Assembly: GCF_003182485.1 (NCBI RefSeq)
Contig: NZ_QGTX01000001.1
Coordinates: 1,570,001-1,634,000, forward strand
DNA from: Geodermatophilus normandii
Lineage (GTDB): Bacteria; Actinomycetota; Actinomycetes; Mycobacteriales; Geodermatophilaceae
Direction of reading: 5' to 3'
DNA length: 64,000 bases
Position 1 is the stretch's first letter, and every line of letters starts with the position of its first letter. The translations under genes were made by a program, and so were the position numbers. The notes under the pieces are model-generated. The model had not been told where the DNA came from. It was given only the letters and a program-made list of their open reading frames with translations, and did no database searches. Below are positions 23,660 to 32,103 of the stretch, piece after piece.

Positions 23660-24838
23660 ATGACCGACCTCGACGGGCTGCTCGCCTTCGCCGAACGCTC
23701 CTGGCTGCCCGCGGGCGGCTTCGGCTACCTGGGGGCCGACGGCGCGGTGCTGCCGGACCGGCCGCAGGAGACCTGGATCGTCGGGCGGATGACGCACGTC
23801 TTCGCGCTGGCGCACCTGCGGGGCCGGCCGGGAGCTGCGGACCTGGCCCGCTCCGGCGTCGCGGCGCTCCGGGAGGGGCCGCTGCACGACGGCGTCTCCG
23901 GCGGCTGGCGCGCGGCCGAGGACGACGACACCAAGAGCGCGTACGTGCACGCCTTCGCCGTCCTCGCGGGGGCGACGACGGCGATGGCGGGCATCGCCGG
24001 CGGCCGGGAGCTGCTCGACGAGGCGCTCGACGTCTGGGACCGGCACTTCTGGGACGACGCCGAGGGCCTCGCCGTGGAGGAGTGGAGCGCGGACTGGTCG
24101 CGGCTGTCGGACTACCGCGGCGCCAACGCCAACATGCACGGCGTCGAGGCCACGCTCGCGGCGGCCGACGCCCTGTCCCTGGCCGGCGAGGAGGAGGAGG
24201 CCGCCCGGCTGCGGCGGCACGCGCTGCGCAGCACCGAGCGGGTCGTGCACGGGTGGGCCCGCGAGCGGGACTGGCGGCTGCCCGAGCACTTCGACGCCGC
24301 GTGGACGCCGCTGCCCGAGCACAACCGCGACCGCCCGGCCGACCCGTTCCGCCCCTACGGCGTCACCGTCGGGCACCAGTTCGAGTGGGCCCGCCTGTGC
24401 CTGCACCTGCGCGCCGCGCTCGGGGACGCCGCGCCCGGCTGGCTGCTCGACGACGCGGTCGCGCTGTTCGGAGCCGCGGCCGGCCGCGGGTGGGCGGCCG
24501 ACGGCCTGCCGGGCTTCCCCTACACGCTGGACTGGGACGACCGGCCCGTGGTGACCGCGCGGATGCACTGGGTGCTGTGCGAGGGGGTCGCCGCGGCCGC
24601 GGTGCTCGGCGCGGTCACCGGCGAGGAGCGCTACGCCGACCTGGCCGCCACCTGGCGGGCGCACGGCGAGGAGCGCTTCGCCGACCCGTCCACCGGCAGC
24701 TGGCACCACGAGCTCACGCCGTCGGGCGAGGTGGCCTCCGGCACCTGGGCCGGGCAGCCCGACGCCTACCACCTGGCGCAGATGCTGCTGCTCGAGGACG
24801 CGCCGGTGCGGGGGAGCGTGGCGCTGGCGCTGCGGTGA
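23660..24838 (+). CDS. AGE family epimerase/isomerase
   Basis: A 392-residue (alpha/alpha)6-barrel sugar epimerase/isomerase of the N-acylglucosamine 2-epimerase superfamily (includes mannose isomerase, cellobiose 2-epimerase and sulfoquinovose isomerase YihS). Active-site regions are visible: IVGRMTHVFALAH, NANMHGVEATLAAAD, VGHQFEWARLCLHLR and the late AGQPDAYHLAQMLL. The arrangement RMTHVF ... NxNMH ... HQFEWA is close to the mannose/sulfoquinovose isomerase branch, but no sugar-catabolic neighbours confirm the substrate. It begins 4 nt after the regulator stop. Confidence 0.82.
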   Translation: MTDLDGLLAFAERSWLPAGGFGYLGADGAVLPDRPQETWIVGRMTHVFALAHLRGRPGAADLARSGVAALREGPLHDGVSGGWRAAEDDDTKSAYVHAFAVLAGATTAMAGIAGGRELLDEALDVWDRHFWDDAEGLAVEEWSADWSRLSDYRGANANMHGVEATLAAADALSLAGEEEEAARLRRHALRSTERVVHGWARERDWRLPEHFDAAWTPLPEHNRDRPADPFRPYGVTVGHQFEWARLCLHLRAALGDAAPGWLLDDAVALFGAAAGRGWAADGLPGFPYTLDWDDRPVVTARMHWVLCEGVAAAAVLGAVTGEERYADLAATWRAHGEERFADPSTGSWHHELTPSGEVASGTWAGQPDAYHLAQMLLLEDAPVRGSVALALR

Positions 24839-24916
24839 TCCCGGTGTGTCCGCTCCAGGGACCCGGGGTAGGGGCGCGATGACCGCAACGACATCCCGAG
24901 CCAGAGGAGCGTTCCC

Positions 24917-25384
24917 GTGGCAAGCGTGCAGGAGTCCGTCGACGTCGACGTCCCGATCCGGGTCGCCTACGACCAGTGGACGCAGTTCGAGTCCTTCCCC
25001 CAGTTCATGGGCGGCGTCGAGCGCATCACGCAGATCGACGACACGCACACGCACTGGATCACCAACATCGACGGCGTGAAGCGCGAGTTCGACGCCGAGA
25101 TCACCGAGCAGCACCCCGAGGAGCGGGTGGCCTGGACGAGCACCGGCGGCGACGCCAAGCACGCCGGCGTCGTCACCTTCCACCGCCTCGCCGACACCAA
25201 GACCCGCGTCATGATCCAGATCGACTGGGAGCCCACCGGGCTCGTCGAGAAGGCCGGCGCGGCGCTCGGCTTCGACGACCGCCAGGTCAAGGCCGACGCC
25301 AAGCGGTTCAAGGAGTTCATCGAGAGCCGCGGCACCGAGACCGGCGCCTGGCGCGGCGACGTCTCCCGGCCCGACCAGCCGTAA
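24917..25384 (+). CDS. SRPBCC family protein (polyketide cyclase/dehydrase-like)
   Basis: A 155-residue START/Bet v1-like protein. The opening VQESVDVDVPIRVAYDQWTQ and FESFPQFMGGVERI are typical of the actinobacterial SRPBCC cyclase/dehydrase group, which form a hydrophobic ligand pocket. No catalytic residues can be assigned. The GTG at 24917 has GAGGAGCG upstream. It is transcribed alone and followed by a strong terminator. Confidence 0.85.
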   Translation: MASVQESVDVDVPIRVAYDQWTQFESFPQFMGGVERITQIDDTHTHWITNIDGVKREFDAEITEQHPEERVAWTSTGGDAKHAGVVTFHRLADTKTRVMIQIDWEPTGLVEKAGAALGFDDRQVKADAKRFKEFIESRGTETGAWRGDVSRPDQP

Positions 25385-25400
25385 CCGGCCCAGCGCAGAC

Positions 25401-25442
25401 GACGGCGCCCGTCCCCTCCGCTCGGAGGGGACGGGCGCCGTC
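25401..25442 (+). terminator. Terminator after the SRPBCC gene
   Basis: Perfect 19-bp stem (gacggcgcccgtcccctcc and its complement) with a GCTC tetraloop; one of the strongest hairpins in the window. Confidence 0.85.
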
Positions 25443-25456
25443 GCTCGTGCCTCTCA

Positions 25457-25482
25457 GCGGCGGAGACGGCCATCTCCGCCGC
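25457..25482 (-). terminator. Terminator of the fructose PTS operon
   Basis: A 10-bp stem (gcggcggaga / tctccgccgc) with a 6-nt loop, 7 nt beyond the ptsH stop on the minus strand. Confidence 0.6.
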
Positions 25483-25488
25483 CCGGGG

Positions 25489-25749
25489 TCACTCCGCGTC
25501 GAGGTCGGCGGCCACCAGGCCCGCGATCTGCTCGACGACGGCCTGGTCGTCGCTGGTGACGGTGACCTCGGCGCCCTTCTGGGCACCGAGCGTCATGATC
25601 ATCAGCGGGGAGCCGGCGTCGACGGGGTTCCCGCCGGGCGTGGCCAGGGTGACCGGGACGCCGGCCTTGCCCACGGCCTCGGCGATGAGCGCGGCCGGGC
25701 GGGCGTGCAGGCCGACCCGGGAGCCGACGGTGACGGTCTGACTGGGCAT
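25489..25749 (-). CDS. ptsH: Phosphocarrier protein HPr
   Basis: An 86-residue general phosphotransferase carrier that moves phosphate from Enzyme I to sugar-specific EIIA domains. His15 in GLHARPAA is the phosphorylation site. The regulatory-serine region reads DAGSPLMIMTLGAQKG; a serine is present, although actinobacteria usually lack HPr kinase. The ATG at 25749 follows GAGGAT. It is the last gene of the fru operon, 52 nt after fruA. Confidence 0.95.
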   Translation of the reverse strand: MPSQTVTVGSRVGLHARPAALIAEAVGKAGVPVTLATPGGNPVDAGSPLMIMTLGAQKGAEVTVTSDDQAVVEQIAGLVAADLDAE

Positions 25750-25801
25750 GGGCGGGATCCTCGCTGCTCGGGTGGGTGCGGACGGGGTCGAGCCTGCCGT
25801 G

Positions 25802-27919
25802 TCAGACGCGCGCGGGCGCGCTGACGGCGGAGGCCGGGGCGGCGGTGTGGGCGTGCGCCAGGTCGACGGCGTCCTCGGGGACGGCGTCGGCCTTGGGGCG
25901 GCCGATGCTCTTGGCGACGGTGACCGCCAGCGCGCCGACGACCGTGCCGACCACCAGGGCGACGAGGAACATCAGCACGCCGTTCATCGCGAAGAACACG
26001 AAGATGCCGCCGTGCGGGGCCCGCAGCTCCACGCCGCTGGCCGCGACGATCGCTCCGGTGGTGGCGCCGCCGAGCATCATCGACGGGATGACGCGGAACG
26101 GGTCGGCCGCGGCGAACGGGATGGCGCCCTCGGAGATGAAGGACAGGCCGAGCAGCCACGCCGCCTTGCCGTTGTCCCGCTCGGCCGGGGTGTAGAGCCG
26201 GGGCCGGACGGCGGTGCTCAGCGCCATCGCCAGCGGCGGGACCATGCCGGCGGCCATGACCGTCGCCATGATGACCAGCGGGGCGCCACTGCCGGCGGCC
26301 AGGCCGGTGGTGGCGAAGACGTAGGCGGCCTTGTTCACCGGGCCGCCGAGGTCGAAGCACATCATCAGGCCGAGGATGATCCCGAGCAGCACCGCCGAGG
26401 TGCCGGTCAGCCCGTTGAGCCAGTTGCCCAGGCCGCTGAGCGCCGCGGCCAGCGGGCGGCCGAGCAGGACGGCCATGATGCCGCTGGAGATCAGCGTGGC
26501 CAGCAGCGGGATGATCACGACGGGCTGCAGGCCGCGCACACCGGCGGGCAGCTTCCACGAGGCGATCCACCGGGCCGCGAAGCCGGCGATGATGCCGCCG
26601 ACCAGGCCGCCGATGAAGCCGGCGCCCACGCTCACCGAGACGGCGCCGACGACGAAGCCGGGGACGATGCCCGGGCGGTCGGCGATCGCGTAGGCGATGT
26701 AGCCGGCCAGCGCCGGCACGAGGAAGCCGAACGCCGCCTGGCCGAGCACGGTGCAGACGGCGCCGAGGTAGCCGAGGAACCCGTCGTTGAGGCCCTCGAT
26801 GCCCGGGGCACTGGGCAGGTCGAGGAACGAGTTGGTGAGCACCCAGCTCAGCGCGTAGTTCTGCCCGTCGGCGTCGGGGTTGGCGCTGACGATCTGGTAG
26901 CCGCCGAAGAGGAAGCCCAGCGCGATGAGCAGGCCGCCCGCGGCGACGAACGGGATCATGTAGCTGACGCCGGTGAGCAGCCAGCGGCGGATCTCCGCGC
27001 CGGTACCCGGCCGGCTGCCGCCGCTCGACGGCGCGGGAGCCGCGGCGCCGCTGCCCGGCACCCTGCGGGAGTCCGGGTCGTCGGCGGCCGCGAGCGCCTC
27101 GCGGATCATCACCTCGGGCTCGTTGATGGCCCGCTTCGTCCCCGACTGCACCACCGGCTTCCCGGCGAAGCGGTCCTGGTCCCGGACGCCCACGTCGACG
27201 GCGAAGATGACCGCCTCGGCGTCGCGGATGACCGCCGGGTCCAGCGGGGTGGAGCCCGAGGAGCCCTGCGTCTCGACGACGAGGTCGACGCCCTCGGCCT
27301 GGGCCGCGGCCGTGAGCTTGTCGGCGGCCATGTAGGTGTGCGCGATGCCGGTCGGGCAGGCGCTGACGGCGACGACGCGGCGGCGGGCGGGAGCGGCGGG
27401 GGCCGCAGCCGGGGCGGGCGTGGCCGGCGCGGGGACCGAGGTGACCGCGCTCGCTCCGGTGGCCGGCGTCGGGGAGACGACCTCCTCGACCAGGGCGACG
27501 ACCTCCTCGGCGGAGCCCGCGGCCCGCAGCGAGGCGACGAAGTCCGGCCGGACCAGGGCGCGGGCCAGCGCGGACAGCAGCGTGAGGTGGTCGGCGTCGC
27601 CGGCCGCGGGGGCGGCGATGAGGAACACCAGGTCGGCCGGCCCGTCGGCGGCGCCGAAGTCGACCCCCGGGCTCAGCCGCGCGAAGGCCAGCGACGCCTG
27701 GGTCACCGCGCCCGACCGGCAGTGCGGGATGGCGATGCCGCCGGGCAGCCCGGTGGCGGCCTGCGCCTCGCGGGCCAGCGCGTCACCGGCCAGGGCCTCG
27801 GCGCCCGTGGCGCGGCCGGCCTCGGCGACCAGGACCGCCAGGCGGCTGACCACCGCGGCCTTGTCGGAGCCCAGGTCGGCGTCGAGGACGACGAGCTCGG
27901 GGGAGATGAGTGCGGACAT
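25802..27919 (-). CDS. fruA: Fructose-specific PTS enzyme IIABC
   Basis: A 705-residue fused permease that imports fructose as fructose 1-phosphate. EIIA comes first, with His66 in GIAIPHCRSG. After an Ala/Pro linker comes EIIB, with phosphocysteine Cys188 in VSACPTGIAHTYMAA. The membrane EIIC domain begins near residue 310 (RRWLLTGVSYMIPFVAAGG) and ends near 690. The A-B-C domain order is that of typical actinobacterial FruA. It lies 18 nt downstream of fruK. Confidence 0.95.
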   Translation of the reverse strand: MSALISPELVVLDADLGSDKAAVVSRLAVLVAEAGRATGAEALAGDALAREAQAATGLPGGIAIPHCRSGAVTQASLAFARLSPGVDFGAADGPADLVFLIAAPAAGDADHLTLLSALARALVRPDFVASLRAAGSAEEVVALVEEVVSPTPATGASAVTSVPAPATPAPAAAPAAPARRRVVAVSACPTGIAHTYMAADKLTAAAQAEGVDLVVETQGSSGSTPLDPAVIRDAEAVIFAVDVGVRDQDRFAGKPVVQSGTKRAINEPEVMIREALAAADDPDSRRVPGSGAAAPAPSSGGSRPGTGAEIRRWLLTGVSYMIPFVAAGGLLIALGFLFGGYQIVSANPDADGQNYALSWVLTNSFLDLPSAPGIEGLNDGFLGYLGAVCTVLGQAAFGFLVPALAGYIAYAIADRPGIVPGFVVGAVSVSVGAGFIGGLVGGIIAGFAARWIASWKLPAGVRGLQPVVIIPLLATLISSGIMAVLLGRPLAAALSGLGNWLNGLTGTSAVLLGIILGLMMCFDLGGPVNKAAYVFATTGLAAGSGAPLVIMATVMAAGMVPPLAMALSTAVRPRLYTPAERDNGKAAWLLGLSFISEGAIPFAAADPFRVIPSMMLGGATTGAIVAASGVELRAPHGGIFVFFAMNGVLMFLVALVVGTVVGALAVTVAKSIGRPKADAVPEDAVDLAHAHTAAPASAVSAPARV

Positions 27920-27937
27920 GACGGACCTCTCGGGGCG

Positions 27938-28963
27938 TCAGGGGACGTCGCGGCCGGCGGCCGCGACGGGATCGGGGGAGGGCGTCGGCCCGGGCAGGCC
28001 GGTCGTCACGACGACCGACGTGGGGTCGACCTGGTGCGGGGCCGGCACCGCCGACCCCGGCAGTGCGGCGGCGGCGGAGCCGGTGGCGACCGCGCGGCGC
28101 AGCCGCTCGGCGGGCGGGGCGCCGGCCAGGTCGGCGAGCAGGGCGCCGGCCAGGCTCGAGTCGCCGGCGCCGACGGTGCTGCGGACGGCGGTGCGCGGCG
28201 GGCGCGCCGACCACACGCCGTCGGCCGTGGAGAGCACCGCGCCGTCGCCGCCGAGGGTCAGGAGCACCTCGGCGACGCCGCCGGCGTGCAGCGCCTCGAC
28301 CGCGGCGCGCACCGCGGCCGGGTCCGCGAGCAGCGCGGCCTCCGTGGTGCCGGCGACCTGGGCCAGCTCCTCGGCGTTGGGCTTGAGCAGGTCCGGCGCC
28401 GCGCCGGGACCGGCGGCCAGCAGCGCGCGCAGCGGCGCCTCGGAGGTGTCCACCGCGACGCGCGCGCCGGTGGGGCGCACGGCCCGGACCAGCTCGGCGT
28501 ACCAGTCCTCGGGCGTGCCGGGCGGCAGCGAGCCGGAGAGCACCACCCAGCGGGCGCCCGCGGCCGCTCCGGTGAGCACCGCCCGGAGCGCGGCACGGAC
28601 GTCCCCGTCGAGGGCGGTCCCCGGCTCGTTGAGCTTCGTGGTGGTGCCGTCGGGCTCGGTGAGCGAGTAGTTGGTGCGCACCGGCACGCCGGTGGGCACG
28701 GTCAGCGGCGGGAGTCCCAGAGCGGTCAGCGCGGTGACCAGCGGGTCGGTCCGGTCGGCCGGCACCACGGCCGCGACGTCGGCTCCCGCCGCAGCCAGCG
28801 CGCGCGCCACGTTGACGCCCTTCCCGCCCGGCTCGGTGGAGCTGACCCCGAGGCGCGCCACCCCTCCGCGGGCGAGCGGGCCGGGGAGGGCCAGCGTCCG
28901 GTCCAGGCTCGGGTTGGCCGTCAGCGTGACGACCCGTCCCCCGGGCGCGCCGTCGCCGCTCAC
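27938..28963 (-). CDS. fruK: 1-phosphofructokinase
   Basis: A 341-residue PfkB-family sugar kinase that phosphorylates fructose 1-phosphate to fructose 1,6-bisphosphate. Motifs are VVTLTANPSLDRTL at the N-terminus, the first PfkB signature EPGGKGVNVARALAAAG, and the C-terminal anion hole/catalytic base STVGAGDSSLAGALL. The GTG start overlaps the stop of the regulator gene in GTGA. Context between a DeoR regulator and fruA fixes the role. Confidence 0.93.
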   Translation of the reverse strand: MSGDGAPGGRVVTLTANPSLDRTLALPGPLARGGVARLGVSSTEPGGKGVNVARALAAAGADVAAVVPADRTDPLVTALTALGLPPLTVPTGVPVRTNYSLTEPDGTTTKLNEPGTALDGDVRAALRAVLTGAAAGARWVVLSGSLPPGTPEDWYAELVRAVRPTGARVAVDTSEAPLRALLAAGPGAAPDLLKPNAEELAQVAGTTEAALLADPAAVRAAVEALHAGGVAEVLLTLGGDGAVLSTADGVWSARPPRTAVRSTVGAGDSSLAGALLADLAGAPPAERLRRAVATGSAAAALPGSAVPAPHQVDPTSVVVTTGLPGPTPSPDPVAAAGRDVP

Positions 28964-29727
28964 GCGGTCACGACCTCGACGCCGGCGGCCTCGAGGTGGT
29001 CCACGACGGCCGGTTCGGCGTCGCCGTCGGTGACCACCACGTCGACCTCGTCGAGGGAGGCGAAGCGGACCAGGTGCTCGCGGCCGAGCTTGCTGCTGTC
29101 GGCCAGGACGACCACCCGCTGCCCGGCCCGCACCATCGCCCGCTTGACCGAGGCCTCGGCCTCGTCCGGGGTGGTCAGCCCGTGGCCGGGGGCGATGCCG
29201 TTGGTGCCGAGGAAGGCGACGTCGACCCGCAGGTCGGCCAGCGCCCGCACCGGCGTCTCGCCGACGGCGCACTGGGTCAGCCCGCGCACCCGGCCGCCGA
29301 GCACGTGCAGGGTCACGCCCGGCGCGTTGGCCAGCCGGGCGGCGATGGGCACCGAGTTGGTGGCCACGAACAGCGACCGGTCGGCCGGCAGCACGTCGGC
29401 CAGCGCGGCGGTGGTGCTGCCGCCGTCGAGCAGCAGGCTGCCGCCCCGGCCGGGCAGCAGGTCCAGCGCCGCCGCGGCGATCTTGCGCTTGGCCTCGGCG
29501 CGGGTGGCGTTGCGCTCGGCCAGCGCCGTCTCCACGAGCGTGAGCGCGGCGGCGGGTACGGCACCGCCGTGCACGCGCCGCAGGACACCCGCCCGCTCCA
29601 GGACGGCGAGGTCGCGGCGCACGGTCTCGGTGGTGACGCCGAAGTCCTCGGCCACCGTGGCGACGGCGATCCGGCCCTGCTCGGCGACGAGCGTGGCGAT
29701 GGCCTGCTGGCGCTCCTCGGCGTACAC
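28960..29727 (-). CDS. DeoR/GlpR family regulator of the fructose operon
   Basis: A 255-residue repressor-type protein. The N-terminal HTH is complete (EERQQAIATLVAEQGRI, then DFGVTTETVRRDLAVLE, with the family hallmark VLRRVHGGAV). The C-terminal DeoRC sugar-phosphate sensor holds LLLDGGSTTAALADVL and VVLADSSKLGREHLVRFA. By analogy with FruR-type DeoR proteins it probably responds to fructose 1-phosphate. It is the first gene of the fru operon and divergent from Enzyme I. Confidence 0.93.
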   Translation of the reverse strand: MYAEERQQAIATLVAEQGRIAVATVAEDFGVTTETVRRDLAVLERAGVLRRVHGGAVPAAALTLVETALAERNATRAEAKRKIAAAALDLLPGRGGSLLLDGGSTTAALADVLPADRSLFVATNSVPIAARLANAPGVTLHVLGGRVRGLTQCAVGETPVRALADLRVDVAFLGTNGIAPGHGLTTPDEAEASVKRAMVRAGQRVVVLADSSKLGREHLVRFASLDEVDVVVTDGDAEPAVVDHLEAAGVEVVTA

Positions 29728-29823
29728 CGTCGACCTCCTCGTCGGTGTTCCGGACCACGACGGACCCTCGGCGATGCCCGATCGTGTGGGATCCGGCTTG
29801 TGTCTGTGTTGTTCTACGTGGAT

Positions 29824-29840
29824 TACGTTGACAAGTCAAC
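29824..29840 (+). promoter_or_regulatory. Enzyme I promoter -10 with overlapping DeoR operator candidate
   Basis: TACGTT (29824-29829) is a TANNNT -10. It overlaps the perfect inverted repeat GTTGAC-AA-GTCAAC (29827-29840), which would cover the transcript start. The adjacent DeoR protein is the natural binder; this is inferred. Confidence 0.55.
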
Positions 29841-29912
29841 ACCGTTTGGTGAGGCTGGTCACGGACGACGAGGTCCGGCGACCGCCATCCCTCCGACCGA
29901 CGCGAGGTCCGC

Positions 29913-31595
29913 ATGTCCACCACCGCCGCTCGCACCGTGCTCACCGGGACGCCCGTCGTCCCCGGTGTGGTCCTCGGTCCCGTGGTCCGCCCGTCCGGGG
30001 CGGTCCTCCTGCCCGCTGAGGCCTTCGACCCGCTGCCGGAGGCGGCGCGCGAGGAGGAGCGGGCACGCTTCACCGCGGCCGCCGAGGCCGTCGCCGGGCG
30101 CCTGGCCGAGCGCGCCGCGGCCGCGACCGGGATGACCGCCGAGGTGCTGTCGGCCACCGCCGGCATGGCCCGCGACCGCGGGCTGCTGGGTGCGGTCGAG
30201 CAGCGGATCGCCGCCGGTGTCCCCGCTGCCGTGGCCACCGTGCAGGCCGCGCAGCAGTTCGTCGACGTCTTCACCTCGCTGGGCGGCGTGATGGCCGAGC
30301 GGGTCACCGACGTGCGCGACGTGCGTGACCGCGTGGTCGCCGAGCTGACCGGCCAGGGTGAGCCCGGCGTCCCCTCGCCCGCGGAGCCCTCCGTCCTGCT
30401 GGCCGACGACCTGGCCCCCGCCGACACCGCCGGCCTCGACCCCGCGCGGATCGTCGGGCTGGCCACCCGCCTGGGCGGGACCACCAGCCACACCGCGATC
30501 ATCGCCCGCCAGCTCGGCCTGCCCCTGGTCGTGGCGGTGGAGGGGCTCGACGGCGTCCCCGCCGGCGCGACGGTCCTCCTCGACGCCGAGGAGGGCTCGG
30601 TCACCGTCGACCCCGACCCGGAGGCCGCCGCCGGCCAGCTCGCCGCGGCCCGCCGGGCCGCGGAGGCCCTGGCCGGCTACACGGGGCCGGGCGCCACCCG
30701 CGACGGCGTGGCGGTCCCGGTGCTGGCCAACGTGCAGGACGGTGACGGCACGCGGGCCGCTCTGCGCGCACACGCCGAGGGGGTCGGCCTGTTCCGCACG
30801 GAGCTCGCCTTCCTCGGCCGGGCCGCCGAGCCGACCGTCGAGGAGCAGGCCGACGGCTACGCCGACGTCCTCGAGGCCGCGGCCGGCCGGCGGGTCGTCC
30901 TGCGCACCCTCGACGCCGGGTCGGACAAGCCACTGGAGTTCGCGACGCCGCCCGAGGAGGCCAACCCGGCGCTCGGCGTCCGCGGCCTGCGGGTGGCCCG
31001 CCGCGACCCCGGCCTGCTCGACCGCCAGCTCGACGCCGTCGCCGAGGCCGCCCGCCGCACCGGTGCCGCGCCGTGGGTGATGGCGCCCATGGTGGCCACC
31101 GAGGGCGAGGCCGCGGACTTCGCCGCCCGGGTGCGCGAGCGCGGCCTGGTGCCCGGCGTCATGGTCGAGGTGCCCTCGGCCGCGCTGCTGGCCGACCGGA
31201 TGCTGCGGCACGTCGACTTCCTGTCCATCGGCACCAACGACCTGTCGCAGTACGCGCTGGCCGCCGACCGGCTCTCGGCCGACCTCGCCGACCTCACCGA
31301 CCCGTGGCAGCCGGCCCTGCTGGCGCTGGTGGAGACGACGGCGGCGGCGGGCCGGCGGTCGGGCAAGCCGGTGGGCGTCTGCGGCGAGGCCGCGGCCGAC
31401 CCGCTGCTCGCCTGCGTCCTGGTGGGGCTCGGCGTGACTTCGCTGTCGTGCGCCGGCTCGGCGGTCGCGGGTGTCGGCGCGCGCCTGGCCACCGCCGACC
31501 TCGCCGCCTGCCGGGAGGCCGCGGCGGCCGCCCTGGCCGCCGACGACCCCCGGACGGCGCGGGCCGCGGCGCGGGCGGTGTTGACCCGCGCCTGA
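29913..31595 (+). CDS. ptsI: PTS Enzyme I (phosphoenolpyruvate-protein phosphotransferase)
   Basis: A 560-residue soluble enzyme that takes phosphate from PEP and passes it to HPr. The phosphohistidine is His193 in RLGGTTSHTAIIARQ. The PEP-binding half contains GVGLFRTELAFLGRA, RTLDAGSDKP, and the signature DFLSIGTNDLSQYALAADR; the catalytic cysteine is in PVGVCGEAAADP. It is divergent from the fru operon with an operator-like palindrome between, so the general PTS enzymes appear to be controlled with fructose uptake. Confidence 0.95.
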   Translation: MSTTAARTVLTGTPVVPGVVLGPVVRPSGAVLLPAEAFDPLPEAAREEERARFTAAAEAVAGRLAERAAAATGMTAEVLSATAGMARDRGLLGAVEQRIAAGVPAAVATVQAAQQFVDVFTSLGGVMAERVTDVRDVRDRVVAELTGQGEPGVPSPAEPSVLLADDLAPADTAGLDPARIVGLATRLGGTTSHTAIIARQLGLPLVVAVEGLDGVPAGATVLLDAEEGSVTVDPDPEAAAGQLAAARRAAEALAGYTGPGATRDGVAVPVLANVQDGDGTRAALRAHAEGVGLFRTELAFLGRAAEPTVEEQADGYADVLEAAAGRRVVLRTLDAGSDKPLEFATPPEEANPALGVRGLRVARRDPGLLDRQLDAVAEAARRTGAAPWVMAPMVATEGEAADFAARVRERGLVPGVMVEVPSAALLADRMLRHVDFLSIGTNDLSQYALAADRLSADLADLTDPWQPALLALVETTAAAGRRSGKPVGVCGEAAADPLLACVLVGLGVTSLSCAGSAVAGVGARLATADLAACREAAAAALAADDPRTARAAARAVLTRA

Positions 31596-31728
31596 GCGGC
31601 CGGCCCACCCCGACGGGTGAACGATCGTCGGACATCGAGTGACTCACCCTGGGATCCTTCGGAATACTCCGGTTCTCACCTGCTTTACTACGGGTGTAGG
31701 ACGACGTACCGAAGAGGGAGACACGGAC

Positions 31729-31881
31729 ATGTCCATCGGGACCACCTGGCGGCGGCGTCGGCAGGCGGCTCGCACGCAGCGGGCCATCGACCGGGCCATC
31801 GCCCGCACCGGCAGCCCGGCGATGCGCGACGAGCTGCTCACCATGGCCAACAGCAGCTCGTTCTCCACGCGCGAGGTCTGA
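31729..31881 (+). CDS. Small basic hypothetical protein
   Basis: A 50-residue protein with an Arg-rich amphipathic N-terminal helix (WRRRRQAARTQRAIDRAIAR) and a short tail (SPAMRDELLTMANSSS). The ATG at 31729 has GAGGGAG at an ideal distance. The region upstream is locally AT-richer (for example GCTTTACTACGGG), as expected for a promoter. No family recognised. Confidence 0.6.
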   Translation: MSIGTTWRRRRQAARTQRAIDRAIARTGSPAMRDELLTMANSSSFSTREV

Positions 31882-31942
31882 GGCCGCCGGCCTCCGCCCC
31901 CGCGCAGGCCTGATCCGCACGACCCCGGTCTGCACCCGCAGC

Positions 31943-32009
31943 CCGGGGTCGACTGCTGTCCGGGGTCCACTGCTGTCCGGGGTCCACTGCTGTCCGGGTC
32001 GACTGCCGC
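31943..32009 (+). repeat. 17-bp tandem repeat
   Basis: Four consecutive units of CCGGGGTCCACTGCTGT with small changes (two exact central copies at 31960-31993, flanked by variants with GTCGAC), in the intergenic stretch before the diguanylate cyclase gene. Function unknown. Confidence 0.8.
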
Positions 32010-32103
32010 CCGGGGCCGGTCGGCTCCCTCCCGCGGGGGAGTCCGTGACGCGGCGCGCGCGGCCTCGCTCAACCCCGGACGGGCCCGTGCCGAAACTGCG
32101 GAC

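Noticed and set aside
25748-30019. 1423-codon plus-strand frame through the fructose PTS locus
   Set aside because: It is antisense to four genes with unambiguous motifs and has no domains; composition is that of a shadow frame.
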